DNA of 64,000 bases from JAFDZV01 sp035549015 (GTDB taxonomy: Bacteria > Bacteroidota > Ignavibacteria > OLB7). Position numbers and translations under genes: made by a program. The stretch covers positions 1 to 64,000 of the forward strand of contig DASZRW010000043.1 in assembly GCA_035549015.1 (NCBI GenBank), read 5' to 3'. Below the pieces are notes generated by a model. It worked only from the letters and a program-made list of their open reading frames with translations. It was not told the origin of the DNA and made no database searches. This document shows positions 44,823-52,157 of the stretch, in pieces. The first letter of the stretch is position 1; each line of letters opens with the position of its first letter.

Positions 44823-44970
44823 GTACTTGCGAAGAAGTATCCTGACATGCTCTGAAGAGCACGTTGGGCCTGAGTAGAACTCAGGCCCCATTCTTCCGGT
44901 GGCGATCGCGGAGTCATACTCCGCGATAACGGATCGACGTGCTATCAGGAATCAATTCCCTCTGTACGTA
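44820..44970 (+). repeat. Interspersed cloverleaf-like repeat A, copy 2
   Basis: This copy begins with TAAGTACTTGCGAAG and ends CTCTGTACGTA. It keeps the closing stem (TCCTGA/TCAGGA), GCTC-TGAA-GAGC, GGCCTGAGT-AGA-ACTCAGGCC and the 10-bp ATCGCGGAGT-CAT-ACTCCGCGAT hairpin. The loop of the second hairpin differs from the other copies while its stem is unchanged. Its first bases are the stop codon of Cys-rich gene d, so it forms that gene's 3' untranslated region. Confidence 0.9.
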
Positions 44971-45106
44971 GCAGGAAAGGAAACGCCGGCGCAACGATTC
45001 ATCCTCTGCTCATTCTCTGCCGGATGCAGGCAGGGCATGCCACGCCGGCATGCCCCTGCCATTCAATTGCGTATGCGTTCCAATCCATGCCGCGAAACCG
45101 AACGTT

Positions 45107-45568
45107 CTATTCCGATGGGCGGAATTCGCTGACGAGGTAGTTGCGGCGTACGTCCTCGTATGCTTCGCGGAGCTCGGACTCCGGCGTCTCCGCCGTGAAC
45201 ACCATGCAGTGCCCGGTTGAGCCGATGCAGAGCGACACCTCGCCCTGCCATTCATTGGCCACGGCCGCGCGTTCGAAGAGCGGTGCGGTGCGCTGTGCGG
45301 AGTGCACGTCGCCGATATGCCACACGGCCACCGGCTCGAGAATGTCGAGCACGTCGCGCCGCGGCCGGGAGGAGCCTCCCGCTCCCCACCGCAGAGTCCA
45401 GTGAGGTCCCGCTCCCTCGCGCTCGAAGCCGAGATCCCCCAGCAACTCCACCTGCGAGTCGTGCCGCACCGATGTGTCGCAGACCAGAGCCTTCAGTTCC
45501 TGGTCCGGCTTCGAGCTTTCCAGAAGGATCCTGGTTGCCACCAGATCCACATACATCATCGTCTTCAT
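45107..45568 (-). CDS. Hypothetical small cytoplasmic protein
   Basis: A 153-residue protein that I do not recognise. It has no signal peptide or membrane segment. It begins MKTMMYVDLVATRILLES and contains VCDTSVRHDSQVELLGDLGFE, VWHIGDVHSAQ and GEVSLCIGSTGHCMVFTAE; mixed alpha/beta with a DVRRNYLVSEFRPSE tail. GGAGGGAT immediately upstream of the ATG at 45568 supports this start over in-frame codons further upstream. It is convergent with the Cys-rich gene d and diverges from the MetE-like gene. Size and isolation would suit an orphan immunity-like or regulatory protein, but nothing specific supports either. Confidence 0.65.
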   Translation of the reverse strand: MKTMMYVDLVATRILLESSKPDQELKALVCDTSVRHDSQVELLGDLGFEREGAGPHWTLRWGAGGSSRPRRDVLDILEPVAVWHIGDVHSAQRTAPLFERAAVANEWQGEVSLCIGSTGHCMVFTAETPESELREAYEDVRRNYLVSEFRPSE

Positions 45569-45834
45569 ATCCCTCCAGTCTCCATTGTTCCACATATACC
45601 TGTCTCGCGCCGATACGGCGCGCCTCACGCCCGAGCGCATCATCGGGAACGGACGAGCGGCGGGCACCTGCGGTCACACACCGGCGGCGATCCCGGTCAT
45701 TCATCATCCCACGGCATCCCCCCCGAATCGCAATCGCCGCATCCCGGGCATACCAGCCCGACCGCACGCGCCGGCATGTGCAATTTCAGCCAGGGCATAT
45801 CAAGACGGCATCAATTCTTCCTCCTGCAGGGTCA

Positions 45835-45985
45835 AGGCCCCGTCTGAGTGATAACGCATCGAGGGGGAAAGCCGTTGGCGGCAGTGGGCGGCCCGCCGGC
45901 AGTGGAGCCGGTGGGAATGCCGGGCGCATCCCTACGTGATCGATGAAACCGGGGCAGGAGAACGGTGGCGCGCCGATCCGCCGGC
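45835..45985 (+). promoter_or_regulatory. Candidate cobalamin (B12) riboswitch
   Basis: The 150 nt preceding the MetE-like gene contain, in the order of the cobalamin riboswitch core, GGGGGAAAGCCG (45863-45874), GCGGCCCGCCGGCAGTGGA (consensus GCnGcCCCGCnACnGTgA), and GGGGCAGGAGAACGG as a B12-box-like block (consensus GCCAGGAGACC). Short arms CCCCGT near 45838 and ACGGTGG near 45962 could close the outer helix. MetE genes are a known target of B12 repression. The match was made by eye and several consensus positions deviate, so this is a candidate only. Confidence 0.45.
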
Positions 45986-46029
45986 CCACCGGCATCCGAA
46001 CCGACAACATTCAGAGGAGACTTACCGAC

Positions 46030-47094
46030 ATGCCGATCCCTACCGAACCCATAGGAAGCATCCCACGGCCGCAATCGCTGATTGACGGAACGGCGGCATT
46101 TTCCGCCGGCCGGATCACGCGGAGCGAACTGGATGCGCTCCATACCGAGGCGCTGCGCGACACATTGCATCACTTCGAGGCGACCGGATCGCCGGTTATC
46201 ACCGATGGCGAGCAGAGCAAGCCGAGCTTCGCAACATATCCGATCCACGGACTCGAGAACCTTGCATCGGACGGTGTGGTGATTCCCTTCGCGGACGGCC
46301 ACACGCGCCAGCTTCCGACGCTTACCAGCGGACCGTTCCGCTTCAGCACATTCGCGGATTCGTATCTGAAGGAGGCGCGGCAGCACACGAACCTTCCGTT
46401 GAAGCAGGCGGTGATCTCCGCATCGGCGCTGAGCCTTCTCTATCCGGCCAACGGCATCGAGGGATACTCGCAGGAGGATTTCATCGCCGATCTTCTTGCG
46501 GAGAGCGCCGCCGACATCCGCCGCTGCCTGCAGCACGGTGCGCATGCCGTGCAGATCGACTTTACCGAAGGCCGGCTCTCGCTGAAGCTGGACCCCTCGA
46601 AGGGACTGCTGCGGAACTTCGTGGCATTGAACAACCAGGCTCTGGAATCGTTCACCGACGAGGAGAGAAAGAGGATCGGCGTTCACACATGCCCGGGAGG
46701 CGATCACGATTCCACGCACAGCGCCGATGTGGACTATGCCGATCTGCTTCCCGATCTGTTCAAGCTGAACGTGGGCAACTTCTATGTGCAACTTGCCAGC
46801 GAGAGCGATCCCGCACGCGTGCTGGGCATCATCCGCGACAATCTGCAGCCGGGGCAGCGAGTGTTCGTGGGGGTCACCGATCCGATCGATCCGCGCATCG
46901 AGACGCCGGAGGAGGTACGCGACCGCGTTCTCCAGGCCGCACAGTTTGTTCCGCTTGACCAGCTTGGTACAACGGACGATTGCGGATTCTCCCCGTTCGG
47001 TGACGATGTTTCAACGGCACGCGAGACAGCGTTCGCGAAGATCCGCGCACGCGTGGAGGGAACCCGGCTTGCAGCGGAACGGCTGGGGGTGTGA
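46030..47094 (+). CDS. MetE-like cobalamin-independent methionine synthase family protein (C-terminal-domain type)
   Basis: A 354-residue cytoplasmic protein of the UROD/MetE superfamily, about the size of the catalytic C-terminal half of MetE. It begins with PIGSIPRPQSL, a family start, and retains zinc-site candidates: HTCPGGDHDSTH (His and Cys), a Glu/Asp-rich strand near NFYVQLASE, and DDCGFSPFGDD (Cys). The folate-binding N-terminal half of full-length MetE is absent, so it may transfer methyl groups from a simpler donor or a corrinoid rather than from polyglutamyl methyl-folate. Weak AGGAG 10 nt before the ATG supports the start. A candidate cobalamin riboswitch lies directly upstream. 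Confidence 0.82.
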   Translation: MPIPTEPIGSIPRPQSLIDGTAAFSAGRITRSELDALHTEALRDTLHHFEATGSPVITDGEQSKPSFATYPIHGLENLASDGVVIPFADGHTRQLPTLTSGPFRFSTFADSYLKEARQHTNLPLKQAVISASALSLLYPANGIEGYSQEDFIADLLAESAADIRRCLQHGAHAVQIDFTEGRLSLKLDPSKGLLRNFVALNNQALESFTDEERKRIGVHTCPGGDHDSTHSADVDYADLLPDLFKLNVGNFYVQLASESDPARVLGIIRDNLQPGQRVFVGVTDPIDPRIETPEEVRDRVLQAAQFVPLDQLGTTDDCGFSPFGDDVSTARETAFAKIRARVEGTRLAAERLGV

Positions 47095-47416
47095 GAAACG
47101 GGTATGCACGATTGCGGCCGCGCCGCTCCCGATGCAAACGGTGCGCCCGCAAATGAATGCGCCGGCTTCACAGGGTGAGATGTGATGCCGGCGCTGCGAT
47201 GCTTCTCCGCGCGCGTCCGCGAGCAAGCGTTCGACGTGCGTGGGAACGTCATGGAGTCTTGAACCGTCCCACGATTTCATGCGGAGAGCGTCGCATACCG
47301 ATCGGACGGGCAACCCTCCGATGAGTCTCCGACAGCGCCATCGACGAACCGTCCCCGATGTCGGTGAGCGCCGGCCGCTCACCTTCAGCGGCGCAGGTCT
47401 CGTCCGTAGTGCTGCG

Positions 47417-47740
47417 TCAATGCACCACGAGGAACGGCTGCGCACCACCATCGGCCTCCACCCGAACCATGTACCCCCGCCCGGAAGATTCTCTACCGGG
47501 AGCACGACCGCATGGAGGCCAGCCTCCATGCGGTCCATCTCCTGCCGGCTCACTTCCCCGCCCAGGCTGTTGGACAATGCGATGCGAATGGTGCCTGCTG
47601 CGCGAAGGGTGAACCGAACGGTGATCTCGTGCGTGCCGGCCCTGGGGGGGAAACGCGAACGACAACGCATCCGCTCTTCTTCGATGTTGATGAAGCGGAA
47701 TGCATCGTGAAGTCTGCATCGGGAGGCTATCGAATCAACC
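47417..47740 (-). pseudogene. Decayed T9SS sorting-domain remnant
   Basis: One minus-strand frame encodes AGTHEITVRFTLRAAGTIRI, ALSNSLGGEVSRQEMD, and EAGLHAVVLPVENLPGG, which is the body of a T9SS/FlgD-like sorting domain. At a G-run near 47472-47478 the frame must shift, after which YMVRVEADGGAQPFLVVH and a stop at 47417 complete the domain. A second homopolymer run near 47644-47651 interrupts the sequence upstream. No cargo domain is recognisable further upstream. Either the gene has decayed or the two runs hold sequencing errors; the absence of a cargo domain favours decay. Confidence 0.6.
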
Positions 47741-48229
47741 TGCACATCGCGGGGCGCGGCTGCGCGGTGCAATTGGAACCGATGCAATGGGCGCCGGTGC
47801 AATGGGCGCCGGTGCAATCGGAACTCCGGCACCGCGTTGCGGCGATCCACGCCCCGCGAACGTTCGTCGCGGAGAGAGCCGTGTGAAGCCTCGCAACAGG
47901 AGCCATCCAATGCGGGCATTCATCGCCGCTCTCCGCAGCATGGCGTTCGTTTGAAATGGAATCGCCGCAACTCAGTACCGGCAGACATGGTCACGACGCT
48001 CGATGCGGACCGCGGTATTCCGATCGCCGCACATACAGCCGATTGCGGCGATGGGATCCTTCGGAAACATCTGGCGATGCGCCGTGTTGTCTCTGAGGTG
48101 ATTGCCGCAGCGATCGAGAATCGCCGCCGTTCGTATCCGCTCAATACGTACCGGCATCACCATGACGAGAGCGTAATGTCAATGTCCGCAAGCTAGATGC
48201 ACCCGGTTAACGTTGGATGAACATTTGCA
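47741..48229. other. Intergenic region upstream of the TPR-SARP gene
   Basis: No supported gene. A short tandem repeat with unit GCAATGGGCGCCGGT occurs at 47783-47812, followed by a partial third unit. The region upstream of the ATG at 48230 is relatively AT-rich and should hold the promoter; no specific box was identified. Confidence 0.45.
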
Positions 48230-50692
48230 ATGCAACAGATCAGTGAGGGCGTTCACACCTCGGCACCGCCGGGGCCCGGCCAGGTGGATTGGAACGAGCG
48301 GCAGGCCGTGGACGCCCTGTACGAGCGCGCCTGGCGGCTGAAGCAGGCCGAACCGGCAGCCGCGCGGGCGTTGAGCACGGAGATGATTGCGCGGGCCGGA
48401 GCAATCGGGTATCGGCTGGGGCGCGCGCACGGTCTGCTTACGGGCGCTTCTGTGGATCGCGCGGAATCCGAGTACGAGCGGGGACGCATCGCCGCGCAGG
48501 AGGCGCTGGATATCTGCCGCGAGGAGAATGACTCCCTTGGAGAGGCTCGTGCTCTCTCGCTCCTCGGCACCATCGATCGCTGGAACGGCGAGGTGGATCG
48601 CTGCTTGCATCGGCAGAACGAATGCATCGCGATCTGCAGACGATTCGGATATGTCGAGGAGGAGTCGAGCGCTCTGATGGCGATGAGCCACGCTCTCCGC
48701 GTGCTGGGAAAAGTTCAGGAGGCCTTGGACCATGCAACGGAGGCGCAGCGCGTGGCGCACGATAACGGCTGCCGCGAACACGAGGCGTTCGCGCTGCTGG
48801 CCGTTGGCTCGGCGCTGGAACGGCTCTATCGCTACGACGATGCGCTGGCAATGTACCAGCAGGCACGGGCGATCGGCCTGGCAATGGACAACCGCCGCAT
48901 CCTTGCATACGTGACCGGCAACATGTCGCTGATCGCCTATCGCATCGGCGACGTCCCCTCTGCACTCCGGGCGGAGCTGGAGTGTCTGGAGGTGAAGGAA
49001 TCGTTGAACGACAGAACCGGCATCGGAATCTCGCTCAACAACATCGGCCTCTCCTACATGGACCTCGGCGACTATGCACGCTCGCTGGAGGCGCTGGTGC
49101 AGAGCCTGGAGATTGCGCAGGGCATAGGGGACCGCGAAGGGGAATCCATCTCGCTCAACAACATCGGTCTGCTGTACGAGGCGCTGGGTGAAAAGGAGCG
49201 GCTGCTGGATTGTTATCTCCAGAGCCTTCGCATCTCGCAGGAGATCGGGAACGTGAGCGGAGCCGCATACTCGCTCTCGCACCTGGGCCGCTTCTACGAG
49301 GACTACGGCGATCACGCACGGGCACTGCTTTACTACCTGACGTCGCTGCGGCAGTTCGAGACGTGCGGCAGCCTTCTGGAGTGCGCCGCATCGCACCGCT
49401 ACATCGGCCGCGTCTGCCGCGCCCTGGGAGACAGGGAGGAAGCCTCACGCCACTTCCTGGAAAGCCTTCGCGGATCGTGCGCGCTGGGGAACGCGGCGAG
49501 CGAGATCGAAACGTTGATCGAACTTGCAACCACCGAGCGCGAACGCGGGAATGCGGAGTTGGCGATAACGCGGCTGGAGGATGCGCTGGCGCGCGCCGAC
49601 GCAGTGCCGTTCAGCCACCGCCATGCACTTCTGCAATTGCTGGCCCAGGCCTGCTTCGATGCAAACGAGATGGAGAAGCATCGCACCTATCGGCGTCTGG
49701 CTCTGGACGCCTCGCACTCCGCATTCGATGCCGCGGCATCGCGGCGCGTGCGCGAACTGATCGCCAGATTCGACGGAGGCATGACACGGCGCGAGGGAAG
49801 AATGCTCGGGCTGTCCGAGGAGGATCTGCAGGTGATCGAACGGATGACGCAGCGTACGAAGCAGGCGCCCGGCGGAACGCAGATCGCAGCGGCCTCGCCG
49901 GCAGTGCACGGCCGCACGGTTCATCCGTCCACGCAGGCCGGTACGGCTCCCGGGATCCGCGTTGTCACGTTCGGCGTGCTGGATGTTTCGGTCGCAGGAC
50001 GCAGCCTCGGCCGGAGCGACTGGCGACGCAAGCGCGCACGCGATCTGTTCAAGCTTCTGCTGGCACATCACTGCCAGTGGCTGACGGTGGACACCATCTT
50101 CGAGAAGCTGTGGAATACCGGTGAGGAGCGAAACATGCACCTGCTGGTTCGCAATGCCGTGACGCACATCCGCAAGGCGTTCGCGCCGGACACCGGCGCG
50201 GCCCCGCCGGTCCAGTGCGTGGACGGCGCCTACATGCTGGATCTCGGGCCGAACGCCTGGATCGACTTCCTGAAGTTCAAGGAGCTGATCCAGTCCGCAC
50301 GCGCCGCGGCCACCGCCGGGGAGCGGCGCCTGCTGTATCAGGATGCCGCACGCCTCTACAACGGTGACTTCCTGTGCGAGGATGAATTTCAGGAGTGGAC
50401 GTCGTACGAGCGCCATATGCTGAAGGATGCCTTCCTGGAGGCGAAGGAATTTCTCGCACGGGAGCATCTGCGAAGCGGTGAACTGGATCAGGCGATCGAG
50501 TGCGCGCGATCGATCGTGATGCGCGACGAGACGAGCGAGACGGCCTACGAGGTACTGCTCACGGCCCAGCGCGCACGCGGACGCCTCGCGGACATGCGCG
50601 CCACCTTCCGGCAATGCGAGCATGCATTCCAGCGCGAGCTTGGGCAGGCGCCTCCACGGCATCTCGCGGCCCTGATGGCCGGAACGGCGTAG
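48230..50692 (+). CDS. TPR-SARP (BTAD) transcriptional regulator
   Basis: An 820-residue cytoplasmic protein. Residues ~80-500 contain about ten tetratricopeptide repeats (for example GISLNNIGLSYMDLGDYARSLE and SISLNNIGLLYEALGEKE). After a linker (~510-575) comes an OmpR-type winged helix beginning IRVVTFGVLDVSVAGR (~580-670), then a bacterial transcriptional-activation domain of helical repeats (~685-815, YNGDFLCEDEFQEW and ECARSIVMRDETSETAYE). This is the SARP/AfsR C-terminal arrangement placed behind a TPR sensor in reverse order to the usual SARP-NBARC-TPR proteins; no NTPase is present. Its target is unknown; no neighbour is tightly linked. Confidence 0.85.
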   Translation: MQQISEGVHTSAPPGPGQVDWNERQAVDALYERAWRLKQAEPAAARALSTEMIARAGAIGYRLGRAHGLLTGASVDRAESEYERGRIAAQEALDICREENDSLGEARALSLLGTIDRWNGEVDRCLHRQNECIAICRRFGYVEEESSALMAMSHALRVLGKVQEALDHATEAQRVAHDNGCREHEAFALLAVGSALERLYRYDDALAMYQQARAIGLAMDNRRILAYVTGNMSLIAYRIGDVPSALRAELECLEVKESLNDRTGIGISLNNIGLSYMDLGDYARSLEALVQSLEIAQGIGDREGESISLNNIGLLYEALGEKERLLDCYLQSLRISQEIGNVSGAAYSLSHLGRFYEDYGDHARALLYYLTSLRQFETCGSLLECAASHRYIGRVCRALGDREEASRHFLESLRGSCALGNAASEIETLIELATTERERGNAELAITRLEDALARADAVPFSHRHALLQLLAQACFDANEMEKHRTYRRLALDASHSAFDAAASRRVRELIARFDGGMTRREGRMLGLSEEDLQVIERMTQRTKQAPGGTQIAAASPAVHGRTVHPSTQAGTAPGIRVVTFGVLDVSVAGRSLGRSDWRRKRARDLFKLLLAHHCQWLTVDTIFEKLWNTGEERNMHLLVRNAVTHIRKAFAPDTGAAPPVQCVDGAYMLDLGPNAWIDFLKFKELIQSARAAATAGERRLLYQDAARLYNGDFLCEDEFQEWTSYERHMLKDAFLEAKEFLAREHLRSGELDQAIECARSIVMRDETSETAYEVLLTAQRARGRLADMRATFRQCEHAFQRELGQAPPRHLAALMAGTA

Positions 50693-51703
50693 TGTACGTT
50701 CCACAGCGTGGATCGCGGGCAACCGGCCTCCCGTTTTCCGCCATCACCTCTGCGCCAGCCTGCAATGATCGTTCGGCCCGGACCTGGCGCGGCTGTCGGG
50801 CACTCCGCCGCAACGGAGTGCGGATCGCGCGCGCGGGTGTTTTTTCATCGTCCGCATCTCTCACTCATCGCCCCCGGTTCATCCCCATCGTCATACCACG
50901 CGGAGCAATCACGGAGCTCTCGTATCGGAACGTTGAACCACCGAACGCAACCATCGGCATGGGGTGCATGCCGGCGCCGGAACGGAGGCATTGCGATCGA
51001 TCGTATGCGAGCGGAGCCGAGACGCCATGTCTCGTCCAGGGCTGCGTCCGCCGGTTCGGATAACCGGCAGTGGAGCACCGCGCCTGGCGTCGCCGAACTA
51101 TCGGGGTTGCAGGCGATGCATCACACGGCGCTCCCTGCCGTTTCTCAACGATGGCCGGAGCATTCGATCACTGCCGTATTCTTCCAGTTCATTCCGGGCA
51201 ATGCTTCATGCGGCACGGCTCGATCGTATTGATCGCCGACGCGAACGAATGCACGCTCATCGGAACACGGCAGGCAAACGGCGTCGGTTCAACGGGGAAT
51301 ATTCCGACGCATGGGCTCCCACTCGACAACAGGAATACAGGATGGATATCGAGTCGAACCGGAGAGGTGACGTTGAGCTGTCGCGCCGGAGACTCGGATT
51401 GTTTGAACGGGCGCTAACCTACTGCCGCTCGATGAGCCGAATATGATCGCAGTCCGAGTGTTGTGGCGGGTCTCTTCCGTCGCGGAATCAATCCGCGGTT
51501 CCGCTGCGACGGTGCCGGGGAGGATGCGGCCGCGCGGGCATGCAGCCGGCTCCTCTCCGGCGTACGGATCGCAGGAGGCCGAGTACCCAAAGATGTACTC
51601 GGCGCAGAGGCAGATGCGTGATAGGTTGCACTCAGTCCCCCGCATCGCACATTTCAATCACCTCCCCCGATCTTCAATCACTCCCCCCGACAGGAGATGC
51701 ATC
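50693..51703. other. About 1 kb with no supported gene, upstream of Cys-rich gene e
   Basis: Several frames are open on both strands but none has a ribosome site, signal peptide or recognisable motif. The only feature I can defend is the conserved upstream motif at 51583-51601. Decayed coding sequence is possible. Confidence 0.5.
51583..51601 (+). promoter_or_regulatory. Conserved motif upstream of Cys-rich gene e
   Basis: GTACCCAAAGATGTACTCG matches the motif of genes a and c (GTACACAACCATGTACTCG) at 16 of 19 positions. Here the flanks extend it to a perfect inverted repeat, CCGAGTAC (51579-51586) with GTACTCGG (51595-51602) around an 8-nt loop or spacer. It lies 103 bp before the start codon, in the same orientation relative to the gene as the other two. 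Confidence 0.55.
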
Positions 51704-52060
51704 ATGAACAGATACGTGATTTCTTCGCTGCTGGCGTGCGCGCTGCTTACGATTGCGGTTGCACTTGCCCCGGTTTCGGCTCGTGCCCAGCAGGACCCGA
51801 ACTGCTGCGATTACATGGTGAACGCAACGGGAATTCCCGCAACATGCTTCCCCGTTGTTCTGGTGACGTCGTGGGCAGGAGGGCTCAACTCCACGGTGAC
51901 GCTCACGTCCCCCGCCTTCTTCCCGGAGCACATCCCGTTCCCCTGCCCGCCCGCGCCGGCATTTCTCTCGGCAACGGTAACCAGCGTGGGGGGCTGCTGT
52001 ATCCGCCCGGTATCCTTCTTCTGCGGCGGTTGCCTCTTCATTCAGCTGGTTCGTTGTTGA
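51704..52060 (+). CDS. Small secreted Cys-rich protein, subfamily 2 (member e)
   Basis: A 118-residue protein, the shortest of the five. A signal peptide (MNRYVISSLLACALLTIAVA, cleavage near ARAQ) is followed by PNCCDYMVNATGIPATCFP, VLVTSWAGG and a C-terminal GGCCIRP-x6-CGGCLFIQLVRC, with nine cysteines. The first half superimposes on members b and d; the middle is shorter. AGGAG lies 7 nt before the ATG. A strong hairpin terminator follows at 52095. The upstream motif otherwise seen with subfamily 1 is present here, so motif and subfamily do not map one to one. Function is unknown. Confidence 0.85.
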   Translation: MNRYVISSLLACALLTIAVALAPVSARAQQDPNCCDYMVNATGIPATCFPVVLVTSWAGGLNSTVTLTSPAFFPEHIPFPCPPAPAFLSATVTSVGGCCIRPVSFFCGGCLFIQLVRC

Positions 52061-52094
52061 CGGCCTGCATCGCGATGCGATACGGGTGAACGAC

Positions 52095-52140
52095 GCAATG
52101 CCTCGCGCATGTCATGGGCATACGCGAGGCATTGCTCTTC
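52095..52140. terminator. Bidirectional-type hairpin between convergent genes
   Basis: GCAATGCCTCGCG (52095-52107) pairs perfectly with CGCGAGGCATTGC (52123-52135), a 13-bp stem with a 15-nt loop. It lies 35 bp after the Cys-rich stop and 23 bp beyond the end of the minus-strand glycosidase-like gene. Only a short CTCTTC tract follows on the plus strand. Confidence 0.7.
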
Positions 52141-52157
52141 CGAAGGCCGGCCGTCGT

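Noticed and set aside
50708..51446. Open frames of 115-175 codons upstream of Cys-rich gene e
   Set aside because: No ribosome site, no signal peptide, no motif; composition is typical of random high-GC open frames.
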